A stretch of DNA of 32,568 bases from Pigoraptor chileana (taxonomy: Eukaryota > Opisthokonta > Filasterea). Below, in pieces: positions 9,357 through 19,060 of this stretch. A program made the position numbers and the translations under genes. The first letter of the stretch is position 1; each line of letters begins with the position of its first letter. The stretch spans positions 1 to 32,568 of the forward strand of contig CALSCR010004003.1 in NCBI GenBank assembly GCA_943704495.1, in the 5' to 3' direction. A model generated the notes under the pieces. The model was not told where the DNA came from, did not search any database, and was given only the letters and a program-made list of their open reading frames with translations.

Positions 9357-10772
9357 ATGGGTGCCAAATTATCCACAGGCGGGAGTGATGATAATCTCCC
9401 GTCAGCAACACCATCATACCGCACGCACTCATCTTTCAGCTCAAGTGGGGCATCTTCTTCCGCGTCGCGCGGAGGTCCCTCGACTGCACAGCATAGACAT
9501 GTGGCGGGTGGTCCGCGTGGCGGGTCGTCAACAGTGGCTTACAGGTCCCGTGCGACAACCGCACCCACAAGTATACTCGGCGCTGCGATGGCCGCCTCTG
9601 GATCGTCCGATTACAGGTCGGACGCCCTCTTTTTCGGGTATCCCATGGGACAAGACCGCTCGATGACGATGCACAGCAAGCCATCAAATGGTATGTTTCG
9701 CCTTTTTAGTATGTACCAGTTGTCTATTTGTCTGTTTGGCTGTGCTTGTTTCGGGTGACGGTTGCTAAATTTGTTGCGTCTGTTGCATTGTGGGCTTCTC
9801 ATGTCGCTTTCTTAATTCGTGTATTGCCCCTGTGTGTGTGTGTGTGTGTATGTGTGTGTTACTTATCGTTTTTCAGGTGTCGCTTGCCCAGTATGCAACG
9901 CAACGTTCAGAGAGTTGGCAAAATTAGAACGACATCTTGCCGAATGCCTTCCACGCGCCTGTGTCGGATACAATGGTGAGTGGCGCACATTATGAACGGA
10001 TTGTGAGCTCTTTTTAGTTCATGGAATGTTTTGTGTGCGCGTGTATGTATGCTATTGTTTGTGTATGCGTATGCGTGGGTATGTGTGTGTGTTGGGCGAA
10101 GGGCGAATTGGGGGGGGGGGGGGGCAAACTCTGAAGGGGAATTGTTGCTGCCTGTGCGCTAACTAGTGCGGGTCTTCTGCTTTTGTAACCGCTCAATTAA
10201 CGAGACGGATCAAAATTGTTACGTTATACTTACTTTTGCATCTGTTGTTCATTCTTCTCCCTTTTCAGAGGACGTTCTTGTGTCGTCCATGTCTGGCGAC
10301 GTCGAGTGCTCAATCTGTCTGGAGCCCTTTGAAAAGGGTGGGTGGCATTTTGTTGGCTCTGTTCTATAACTCCTCGCTCAGCTGTCTTTACTTACAGTCT
10401 TGGCCTTTATTATGTCCGGTTGGTCGCTCAATTTGATGTGTGCTCATATGCATCCCCCCTCGCCCCGAAAACGTTTGAATGACACGAATATGTTTTTGTT
10501 ACAACGTGTGCAGGAAACACAATCGCAAGGCTTCCCTGCCTTTGTATGTACCACAAAATGTGAGTTAATTTGCAGTGGCATGAGCCTTCCGCTGCTTGCC
10601 CAGATCATGTGGCAAACTCTTGTCATGCTTTAGCTGCGGTTAATCCTATCCCTCGTTGTGTGCCTTTTTTTCGTCACTAATCATTTCTCCACCCTGTCTT
10701 TTCGCCTCTGCTCTCAGCTGTATCGACAAGTGGTTTCTCAAGTGCAGAACCTGTCCCGAACATCCTGGGTGA
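9357..10772 (+). CDS. ZNRF1/2-like N-myristoylated zinc and RING finger E3 ubiquitin ligase
   Basis: Predicted exons: 9357-9690, 9877-9975, 10269-10337, 10514-10559, 10718-10772; phases 1, 1, 1, 2; 200 residues. The protein begins MGAKLST, a textbook N-myristoylation signal (Gly2, Ser6). A Ser/Gly-rich disordered region follows. Exon 2 encodes a C-x2-C...H-x3-C zinc finger (CPVCNATF to HLAEC). Exons 3-5 encode the RING: ECSICLEPF, then GNTIARLPCLCMYHK, then CIDKWFLKCRTCPEHPG. This order and the final CPEHP are diagnostic of ZNRF1/ZNRF2, whose members ubiquitinate targets at endosomal, lysosomal and plasma membranes. Animal ZNRF proteins are about 230-240 residues, so this one is slightly shorter. 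Each intron splits the RING or zinc finger, which hides the gene from ORF searches. The ATG context (CAAATGG) is good. Confidence 0.94.
9833..9862. repeat. (TG)n in intron 1 of the ZNRF-like gene
   Basis: TG array on the sense strand, just upstream of the acceptor at 9876. Confidence 0.85.
10032..10124. repeat. TG-rich tract followed by a 15-base G homopolymer, intron 2 of the ZNRF-like gene
   Basis: TG-rich sequence with TATGCG units occupies about 10032-10094. A run of 15 G lies at 10110-10124. Both are inside the intron between 9975 and 10269. The homopolymer is the longest G run in the window and its exact length may be a sequencing artefact. Confidence 0.8.
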
Positions 10773-11364
10773 ATGCTTCGGGATTCTGTGAAATTGTTTT
10801 TATTTCTTTCCTTGAGCGTGTATATTTTTGAGACACCACTCGCCAATTCGTGAGTGTACATGCGTTTTGTTTTTTATGTACCATATAGATCGTTTGCGGC
10901 ATACCTCGCGCGCACCGTGTGTGTTGTATCTCAAACTGTATAATAGATTAATAATGAACGTTTCTGTCAAAGTGATGGGTCTTTATTTTCCACCTGCTAC
11001 CAGCCATGGGTAGGTTGCTACCTTGAGGATAATCACAAATGATCGGATCGCTTTCCCTGAGATGAACTACGGGGGCGACAGAGAAAACAGCAAACAGAGG
11101 TAAATTTGGCGGTGTTAGACAGATAAAGCACAAACCAAGACAATTGTGCGCATCGTCATAATACACCGAGCTACGTATACCCGCGGTGGATAGCAATCGC
11201 AGAACCAGAAAGTGCGAGTGATTTTTAACCGGGGATCAGGACATCTAATGCAGAAAAAATTGGCAGCTGAAGGTGCTCACCTCGTGTTCGCTCGTATTGT
11301 AATGTCAATCGTATGGCCTTCGCTTTCTCAAATGTCATGAGATGCCGTTTGTGCAGTTGCCGTA

Positions 11365-11610
11365 ATGTGTGACAATGCCGTCTCACTGAGACACGTGGAC
11401 GCCCAAAAATTTTTAGCCGGACAATTTAAATTGAGAAATGGGGAGAAATATCTGCATTATCTCGACTCCAACTCAAATTCAATCGCGGAGTTGAATGACG
11501 TAGGAATGACGTCCCGTGAATGGAGAATGCGGATTGGTGGTTCGCAAATTGTCCGGACAACGCTGTCAAAAAACAATTCACCATCAAAAAAATTGAAAGT
11601 CAATAAGTAA
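11365..11610 (+). CDS. Weak candidate small basic protein, unrecognised
   Basis: An 81-codon ORF starting MCDNAVSLRHVDAQK and ending in a Lys-rich tail, SPSKKLKVNK. It has little low complexity, so it reads as protein-like. Its codon use (TTT, AAA, TCA, AAT rich) is unlike the GC-rich genes around it. No family is recognised and no splice structure is visible. Chance ORF is a strong alternative. Confidence 0.2.
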   Translation: MCDNAVSLRHVDAQKFLAGQFKLRNGEKYLHYLDSNSNSIAELNDVGMTSREWRMRIGGSQIVRTTLSKNNSPSKKLKVNK

Positions 11611-11707
11611 TACCTGTCAGCTTGTCAGCTTCAGTCCTCAGCTCAATCTATCCACGTCAGTTTTGCCCTGCCTTCACTCTGGCTGGCACTCACACTTCAC
11701 AGTCTGG

Positions 11708-11715
11708 TATAAAAG
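11708..11715 (+). promoter_or_regulatory. TATAAAAG box
   Basis: Consensus TATA box on the plus strand, in a spacer. From about 20 bases downstream there is no ATG for roughly 200 bases of CA/A-rich sequence, until the ATG at 11937. This looks like a core promoter plus leader. It is the clearest TATA box I noticed in the window. Confidence 0.4.
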
Positions 11716-11936
11716 AGAGGATGATTCACAAGGATGCTCACAACCACAAAACAAACAACCAATATCAACAGAAAAACCACGCAAGGCAAAGCGGCCTGCA
11801 CACCGACTCGGACTGATCCCAAGGCATCCTAGATCCAACTGACAACTTCCGTCACTCACTCGAGTCAACATTACGCAAGCGCAAGACGGGAAGCTGATCT
11901 GCGTCAAGCCAAAATCAATTCCAAAGTGCGCGCAAA

Positions 11937-12059
11937 ATGGTGGCCGAGATGAAGCACAGCGCCGACCTGAGGGCATCTCAGCGCGAGCGTCCCAGGACAC
12001 GCGTGTCGTTCGTCATGTCAACAGAGGCCGAATTCTCAATTCGGCTGCATGTGCGATGA
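11937..12059 (+). CDS. Candidate 40-residue microprotein behind a TATA box
   Basis: ORF starting MVAEMKHSADLRASQRE in a strong context (AAAATGG). It is the first ATG in the roughly 200 bases after the TATA-like box at 11708. The peptide is basic and hydrophilic and matches nothing I know. It could be the first coding exon of a longer gene, but the scaffold gene ends on the opposite strand at 12207, leaving little room unless transcripts overlap. Alternatively it is a noncoding transcript with a chance ORF. Confidence 0.28.
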   Translation: MVAEMKHSADLRASQRERPRTRVSFVMSTEAEFSIRLHVR

Positions 12060-12206
12060 TGAGTGAAGCATTACATTTTCCCAGTAACGGACTTCGTAAT
12101 TGCAAGTCAGAGAGACAGATGTTCATACCAGTTTACCGGCACACGATTACAGGAAAGCAATGAGCATGGCACGTCATTAGGCACGGCACACAGGTCAGTC
12201 CACAAC

Positions 12207-12767
12207 TTAAGAGACGGACGCCTTCTTCTTTGCCTTGAGCTTCTCAATGTCGAGTATTTCGACGAAGCTCGACGGAAACTGGCCGGTCTTGCCGCGACAC
12301 TCGCCCTCCCACCATCCATCTGCATTTTTCTTGGACACAATAATCACATCGTTCACGCCAAACTCGAGATCCTTTGACCCGGCGTTGATTGGGATATATT
12401 CGCACGATGCGATGGCACGCTCGCGCCTGTCACCCTCGTCGTATGCGCGAATAACAAGATCCATGGGGTCCACTGAGTTAGCGTCGCCCCCACTGCCTGC
12501 AGCCCGCTTCTTGGCCGCTGCGGGACTCTGCACTCCTGCGGTCGGCACAACCTGCGCACGGCACACGGTTACAGCATGAGTAGTTTGTTGTCAGCAGTGG
12601 GGAGGAGGAAAGGAATTAGTTCCCATCGGAGGCATAGACGCATACGCACGACCCTATGGATAATGTCTTTTCAGCTCTTCAGCCGCCGGCCACAACGCCA
12701 GAGAACTGGCACAAACACACCCATATATACGTACATCTATAACACAACAGAGAGAGAGACAAAGAGA

Positions 12768-12808
<41 letters not shown>

Positions 12809-15800
12809 TTTGAGGGAGCATTGTCACGCACCATCTGATCTCCCTTTCCATGGACCGACGTTTGTATGGCTTTGACCCACTGCAGCATATCCGCCGCAGA
12901 TTCGGCCTGAAACACCCAATCCTTCACATTTGTCGTAACGTAAAATACGTGCTCCTTTTTCCGATAGAAGAGGGCAAGATCGGCGCGGCTTTCGCGCAAA
13001 TCGATTGACATTTCCAACTCGGCGTTCTAAAAGTGAGCGGAAAGAGTTGCATGAAATATAAATAAAATGTGTCAGATACGATATGAAGGAATATATATTC
13101 CTGGTAGGGATCAATATACAACAACAATAGACCTCAACCATCTCATCTGCTCCTCTTCTCCCATTCTGCACCCTTTTGTGGACCCTTTTGATTCTATGAA
13201 ACATTGGTCACAGACACACACACAACAATTGTGGCAAACACTTACCGCTGATTTCTGCGGATCTTCCTTGTAACACAACAGCACGACGTCGCGGATGGCT
13301 CGGTTTCCGTCCCACATTTTGATCTCGCTTTGGAGAACGCAAAAGCGCTTTTTCCACTTTGAGTCCTTCACAACCTTGTTCTTCATCTTGGTGCGCACGA
13401 GCCATCTGAACCGTGGCATGGACACATAAACACGCACGCACACGCAGGATTGCATGTGAGTTCACTCACTGAAACACATCGACAATCAAAGCCATTAAAC
13501 ACATGAACAAATAGACATGCACATCTATCCCACAACAACACATGTGCTCTCTCAATACAAAAACAGTTGCCACAGCCAAAAATGCATCCATAACGCACCC
13601 CCGCTTCTCGACATCGTCGTCGCCAACCGACATTTGCAGCTTCAGGATTTCATTCCTCAGGAGGTCTAGCTTCTGCCCCTGCACCTTCATCGTCGCCTTG
13701 GCGACCTTCTTGTCAGATCCGCGCGATGCCTTCATTGTGTCGAACCTCCGAGACGCGAAGTCGAATTCCCGCTGCACTTTCTCCACCTCCACCTTCAGTC
13801 CGTCAATCTGCGTGCGTGCGGCAAGCACCTTCGGGTCAACGACTTCCTCCTGCGTGTTTTCGTCGTCCTCTTCATCGTTGTCATTGCCACCGTCAGGACG
13901 GTCATCGGTAGACACTTTGCGACTGACCGCGGGCGAGCCGTTGCCGTCAGCACTCTTCACCGATACCGCCGAGGCCTTGCGTGTTGCGGGTGACCCACGC
14001 ACGTCTAATTTCGCACTGGACACGGACACGGAAGATGCCTTCCTGTCCCCGGACGCCGTCGACAGTGTCGATGGCTTGCGCATGTTGCTGTTCGATGCAT
14101 CGGCGTCAAATCCTTCTTCAACGAGAAACATGAATATGTTCGCGCCCTCGACAATGTCGTTCTCGGCAAGCGTTGAGCGGTTTGGAAGGCTACGTGCGGC
14201 AACCCGAAAGTCAATCGCAGCAGGAGGAATGCCCAGCATTTCTGCGAGTTGCATCTTGACCTCACCGACCTTGTCCAGTAGCCGTGCCTCAAATTTGTAC
14301 TCGTCACCCTTTTCAAGCGTGCGTGAGCGATCGGGAAGAGTAATCACACCGCCACCGCAGAGAGTGACGGAGAGTGCAACAGTGTCCTTTACTTTGGGGC
14401 CGTCGCCGTGCTCCACACGTGACTTGCGCCACGTTTCGTACTGCTTCTTCCTGTCTGCCTCCTCCTTCAGGGACGAGGGATTGCGGGCGCGATCGACAGT
14501 GAACTTAATGTACTCTGCACTGGCTCGCAGCAGGCCCGTCAGCGCATAGGATGCTGCAGGATAGGTTCGTGTGAGCAAGTTTTGCGACACGGTCGACGCC
14601 GCTCCGTGCACGGCTCTCCTTGGCGGCATGGCGGAAACTGATGCAGCATCGCAGGTGTCCATGGTAGCAAAGAGAGCGTCGAACAAGGGCGAAATGGACG
14701 AGGCGACGTCGTCCGGTGTGCTGTTGTTCCTTGAGAGAAGAAGCTGCATGGCAGATGCACGCTCTTCAAGCAACTTTTGGGACGACGAAAGCGTCTTTTC
14801 GAGTGACTCGGCATTGAGCGTTGCAATATCATCGAGGTGCTTCTGCATGACGCGGCGTTTCGCCAATTCATCTTCAACTCGCTGGCACGCTTCCTTATCC
14901 TTGTTGGATTGCCGCAGTGCACCGCCACCCTTCGTCTCGATCGAAAAAGTCAAAAGGCTAACAAGCTCGTGTTTTTCCACACATTCGGAGGAGTCGACGC
15001 CGATTGCGCTCAAATGCTCCTTCAGTTGGCGGACATTCAGCTTGGGAATGTCATCGCCTGTCAGCCGCATTGTCGCGGTCGAGTCCACCGACGGGCGTGG
15101 CGATGGCATGGACGTCGTCGAGGGCCTCTGCCCACTCCCGTAATCTGCGGATGGGCGCGGGGAGCCTGGCGGTTGTGGCTGTTGTGAAAACGACGACGAG
15201 CGAGGCTGTTGCTGCGAAAAAGAAGACGAACGGGGCTGCTGCTGTGAGAACGAGGGAGAGCGCGGCTGTGCGGCGCTTGTTTCCGTGGCAACTATTGTCG
15301 CAATCACCGACTTGACTGTGCGACCTATTGCCAGGATTGACTCTGTCACAAGTTTGATGCCCTCGGCGTCTTTTCCTCCCGCGGCGGCAAGCGCCTTGGC
15401 CCGCTGCGTAAACAGCGATGCATTGTCGACAACAAGGCCGCGCAGAGACGCAATAGCTGAATCAGATGAACACGGCGACGCATCGATCGCCTTCAACACC
15501 TTGCTCAGATACTGAACGAGTGAAATCGTTTGCGGAAATAGCTGTTCGGCCGGCCCACCGTTTAGCACACGCACGAACTTGCCGATTTCGTCGGCAAATT
15601 CGGCAGTGAGCGCATCCCACAAGCCCGCAATCGCCGCCTAAGCGCGTGCAAAAAGAGAGTGTGTTTTATGGTTATGTTTGAACGAATTGACGGGAACTTT
15701 GAGTTAGAAAGATGCACAGCATTAGAAAATGCCGAATTACTCCGATACATATGTCTACCTGTAAAATTCAAAACGACTAAATACAGGCAAAAAGGTCGTG

Positions 15801-16357
15801 TTATTAAGCCTTACCGGAGCAGGAGCAGGCGAGGCCTCGGGAATGGTGAGCGACGCTGCGTAGAGAAGCAAACAACAGCACACGACGCTAATCAGCAACT
15901 CCTTTCCAATTTCTTAACAAAGCCACTCCGCAACAAATCGCACAAATTAAAAGCGGGGGATCGTCACGCTCACCCTTCGGCGCGGCGGTACTAGTGACTT
16001 CCTTGCTCAGCGATGCGACTCTTTCCATAATGTCTTCGCGGTGGCCGAGCGAGATGACGCCAATCTTTTCGAGCTTTTCAAAGGTCATGCCCACCAGGCG
16101 CTTGCCCGTAATATTATTTTCAGCAAATGCGGGCACATAACGCTGGAACGCGGCATCGATCCCAACAAGCCATTTCGCCACTGTGAAAAAGAAGGACAAG
16201 AAATGCAATCAAACATGTATTTACAATCTTTATGGGAAACAATTAAAACACAGCGTATGCCAAACAGCGCGACTATTTGCACACACAAAATGCCCGCCTC
16301 CACCATCCTGACACGATACTTACCGTCGGCTTCTGTCCAGGTGGATATGCCCGACAT
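12207..16357 (-). CDS. Multidomain scaffold: SAM, SAP-like, ubiquitin-like, coiled coil, PH, SH3
   Basis: Predicted exons: 16357-16324, 16180-15974, 15855-15815, 15637-13599, 13405-13246, 13026-12832, 12551-12207; phases 1, 1, 0, 2, 0, 0; 1006 residues. SAM domain at about 10-75, with WLVGIDAAFQRYVPAF and GHREDIMERVASL. A helical segment follows (100-215), then three PRSxSFSQQ repeats (218-248) and a SAP-like helix pair (288-325, VDSSECVEKHELVSLL). A ubiquitin-like fold is at about 514-602 and a coiled coil at about 690-760. The PH domain is split over exons 4-6: EKR|GWLVR, KWKKRFCVLQ and the closing helix MLQWVKAIQ. The SH3 domain at about 931-985 shows ADGWWEGECRGKTGQFPSSFVE. PH binds phosphoinositides or membranes, and SH3 and SAM bind partners, so this is a likely cortical or signalling adaptor. 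Yeast Boi1/2 combine SH3, SAM and PH in another order. I know no family with this whole set. Exon 3 (41 nt) is the least certain. Confidence 0.9.
12769..12808. repeat. (TG)n microsatellite, intron 6 of the scaffold gene
   Basis: Pure GT/TG run on the plus strand, which is CA on the coding strand. It is an exception to the sense-strand TG bias of other introns here. Confidence 0.95.
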
Positions 16358-17775
16358 TTTCAGTCAAACTCGCAGTGGGCGGTCTCCCAGTTACGATGCG
16401 TGTGACTCCGCGCAATTGCAAAGAAGGATGGGTCGGCCAGCCGGTATGTATCCGTGGCTGCCATATACATATTCAGCGACAAAATTGTAGAGAGAGATTA
16501 TTATTCAGTTTTGGACATTCCGAACGAAAGAACGTTGTCATGGTTGTGCATCTTCCTGCCGTGCGTGTTGTCAGCAGCCCGATGACGGACAGCCGGCCGC
16601 CGGCTATTTGTTTACCAGATTTGAATCCCTCCATTAAGCAGTTACTCCACAGTTGGAACCCTCACTTAACCGCATACTCCGATTGCTTTTTCTCATATTG
16701 GAATAGGGAGGTAAAAAAGTGGATCTAAATCCAAGATTGTCACATTATTGTCGCCGATATCAGTGTTAGAGTAAGGACTATTGAAGCCTTCACTATGTAC
16801 TAGACTATTATTTCGCCCCAGAAATGGGTCGGCACGTGACTTGTGACGTTAGTACTGGTAACCGCGAGGATAATAGAGAATAATCCGATGTAATCTTGGA
16901 GTCCTGTCGAGTTCAGACCCGTAATTTGAAAAAAGTCGTATTTCTGAATTTTGCCACGCCGTGTGTTTTGCTTTGGCTTTGGTTGCAGCTCCCACGTACT
17001 GGCTCCCAGTAGGGGTCTGCATACAGCGCACACCACATTGCACGCACACTCCTACTGTACACGCACACACAAATCACATGCACACATTCCTTCATTCGCA
17101 CTTGATATCACAACAGTATTTCAGAGTCTTGTTTCATGTACATGAGCGTTCATTTGGAGCACATATGTCTCTATGCATCCAAAATAACTTCACTAATCCT
17201 ATCAGGTCTCACTTTTCAAAGGCATTTCTTTGTAGTTTGTGTGGTTTTTGTGTACGGACAAAAGTGGAAACGCTCGCAATAATGCTCCGGCGATGATACG
17301 ACGGGGGATTCACTTGTAAACGAGGCTGGTGATGAGTGAGATGCCGGTCTCCTTGGCGATCACTGTCCCTCAGTGCAATCGGGTAGCGATTGGCAAGTTG
17401 GCTTTTCCCCGGTTCCAGTCCGTGTAAGGTGCGTGTTTGCCTATTCTGAGTGCTGATTCATTGGTTCTGTCGATGATCTTTTCTTCCATCATGTATGGTA
17501 TATTTTCTGGTCTGACTATTTTGTTTTGTTTTGGGACAATGTCTTCTTTTTGACCGATCGGCCCTTCTGCGTTGTGTGGTTTTTTTCTATAATTGTGGTT
17601 TGTCATAGGACAGCCCGATATTTCAAGGAAGTCTTTTGACAACTGCAACGTCGGCTATCTGGAGGCGCACTTGCACTTCCCTCTGTGTGCATAATATACG
17701 GTTGCCTCCTTCCGCTCTTGCGAAAGAGAGTGCGAGTGCCCGATAAACAGCCGTGCACGGCGCAGCACCCGACCC
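16358..17775. promoter_or_regulatory. Divergent spacer between scaffold and SLOG genes
   Basis: About 1.4 kb that must hold both promoters. CACGTG occurs near 16834 and ATTGG near 17384 and 17459. An orphan minus-strand ORF at 17370-17648 is listed separately. A plus-strand ORF at 16375-16728 has no family resemblance and poor codon use. The rest shows nothing. Confidence 0.45.
17310..17648 (-). pseudogene. Orphan protein-like ORF with an in-frame stop, unrecognised
   Basis: An open frame of 92 codons (17648-17370; first ATG at 17606) contains NHNYRKKPHNAEGP and SALRIGKHAPYTDWNRGK. After one TGA the same frame continues with GTVIAKETGISLITSLVYK and a second TGA at 17312. The last 18 codons use GC-rich host-like codons (GCC AAG GAG ACC GGC ATC). 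The first part is AGA/ATA/AAA rich. It could be a decayed gene, a terminal exon with its acceptor near 17367, a TGA-interrupted gene, or chance. No family is recognised. The neighbouring gene at 17776 on the other strand leaves little room for upstream exons. Confidence 0.25.
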
Positions 17776-18846
17776 ATGGTGTGCACGCGATTCGCGCTGA
17801 CCCTTGTGGGTAGCGCGTCGCCGGCATGGGCTGTGTCGGTTCCACCAAACGTGGAAGCTGCGGATGCGATTTCGGCGCTTGGGTTTCCGCGACCACGCGC
17901 CCTCCTGCTGAGTATTGGGGGCGCAGGGAATCTCTCTCAGGAAAAGCGCGCGCTGCTCGAACACCTTTACTTTACTGACATTGCCGAGTTTGTCATTGAG
18001 TGCGGCGCGTCGGTCATCACTGGTGGAACGAAATCGGGTGTAATGGAAATGATGGGCGAGGGTGTGTCTAAAGTACAGCCTCGGCCGCCGTCGGCGTCAC
18101 TCGGGTCTGCATCTCGGATAAATTCGGGGGCATCGAGCGCAAGCGCGGCGAACGGAACAACAGCGCGCGCCAACCGATCGGTGCTTCTCGGCATTCTTCC
18201 CAAGAGCAAAGTATCATACGATGGACAGGATCATCCGCCGAGCGCGGATGCCGTTGCACTCGAACCCAACCACACACACTTTGTCTTGGTGGATGTGGAC
18301 GAGTGGGGCGGCGAAACTGGAACGTTGTTTCGCATTGCAAATGCGCTCGCCGTGCAAACAGTTGCGGATAATAACAGCAGTGCGGGTGGTTCACAATCTT
18401 CGTTGAACGGGATCCCCCGGACAACAACAACCACCGCCGCCACGTGTGACGACGACGCAGACGAGGGTGACGATGGGGATGGCAAGGACAACAATCATGT
18501 TGCAAAGAAGCGAAAGCTGCGTGGACCGCGCGTGGTGACGCTGCTTAGCAACGGCGGCCTCGTGAGCAAGGCCGAGGCGCACGCAGCCGTGTCGTCCGGG
18601 TGGCCGCTCGTCGTAATCCGGGGTAGCGGTCGTCTTGCCGATGATATTGTCGCGCTTGTTGAACAGCGAACGGCAATCGAAGACATTGCAGACCCACTCT
18701 TGCGTGACATTGTGCACTGGAAGCACCTCCACATATTCGACATTGGGGCGACGCACGGTACTCTCAAAAAGCTACTTAACCACCTTGTGGGCGACGGCGA
18801 AGGCAGTCCCATTCTGAGGACTGTGACGCCCAATAAGCAGCGGTGA
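17776..18846 (+). CDS. SLOG-superfamily LSDAT-type (prokaryotic-like) nucleotide-sensor domain protein
   Basis: Intronless, 356 residues. Motifs in order: RALLLSIGGAGNL (41-53), SVITGGTKSGVMEMMGEGV (79-97), LLGILPKSKVSY (137-148), LEPNHTHFVLVDVDEWGGET (162-181), VVTLLSNGGLVSKAEA (253-268), and GWPLVVIRGSGRLADDIV (275-292). This is the pattern of the LSDAT branch of the SLOG (SMF/DprA-LOG) superfamily, Rossmann-like proteins thought to bind nucleotide-derived ligands. The TRPM channel N-terminus is a eukaryotic cousin. The HTHFVLV and GSGRLAD motifs look closest to the stand-alone bacterial form. Two low-complexity inserts interrupt the fold: Ser/Ala-rich (98-135) and acidic (196-243), the latter leading into a basic NLS-like KKRKLRGPR. 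No transmembrane segment is seen, so it is not a TRPM channel. An alternative splice from about 18842 into 18902 would extend the C-terminus, but its donor (GTGATT) is weak. Confidence 0.82.
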   Translation: MVCTRFALTLVGSASPAWAVSVPPNVEAADAISALGFPRPRALLLSIGGAGNLSQEKRALLEHLYFTDIAEFVIECGASVITGGTKSGVMEMMGEGVSKVQPRPPSASLGSASRINSGASSASAANGTTARANRSVLLGILPKSKVSYDGQDHPPSADAVALEPNHTHFVLVDVDEWGGETGTLFRIANALAVQTVADNNSSAGGSQSSLNGIPRTTTTTAATCDDDADEGDDGDGKDNNHVAKKRKLRGPRVVTLLSNGGLVSKAEAHAAVSSGWPLVVIRGSGRLADDIVALVEQRTAIEDIADPLLRDIVHWKHLHIFDIGATHGTLKKLLNHLVGDGEGSPILRTVTPNKQR

Positions 18847-19018
18847 TTTTTTTTTTATTGTTTGGTGCTCGCACGCCCTCGTATGTTGTGTTTGTTTTTC
18901 AGCGGCCCCCAAGGCCTGGCCGCACGTCGATTGAATCGCAATGGCGTTGTTCAGTGGAGGGTGGACTATGAATGGCACCGCATGTCTCGGAAGAAAAAAA
19001 GTACACGAGTAGAACTAT

Positions 19019-19060
19019 GCACACACACATATACACAACACATACACGCACACACGCATA
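19019..19060. repeat. Imperfect (CA)n microsatellite
   Basis: CA-rich array with TA and CG interruptions, downstream of the SLOG gene. Confidence 0.85.

Larger units (their letters stand above)
10773..12206. other. Spacer between convergent ZNRF-like and scaffold genes
   Basis: About 1.4 kb between two convergent genes, so not expected to hold their promoters. It contains a weak ORF at 11365-11610, a 12-bp palindrome near 11548-11560, a TATA-like box at 11708, and a short ORF at 11937 with a good start context (all listed separately). The rest shows nothing recognisable. Confidence 0.5.

Noticed and set aside
8986-9666. 226-codon plus-strand ORF covering the ZNRF start
   Set aside because: Different frame from the MGAKLST reading; no motif, and the ZNRF frame continues across validated phases.
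13542-14549. 335-codon plus-strand ORF rich in Ser
   Set aside because: Antisense to the large exon of the scaffold gene, whose minus-strand frame continues into PH and SH3 domains.
16375-16728. 117-codon plus-strand ORF in the scaffold promoter
   Set aside because: No family resemblance; composition looks random and it overlaps the expected promoter.
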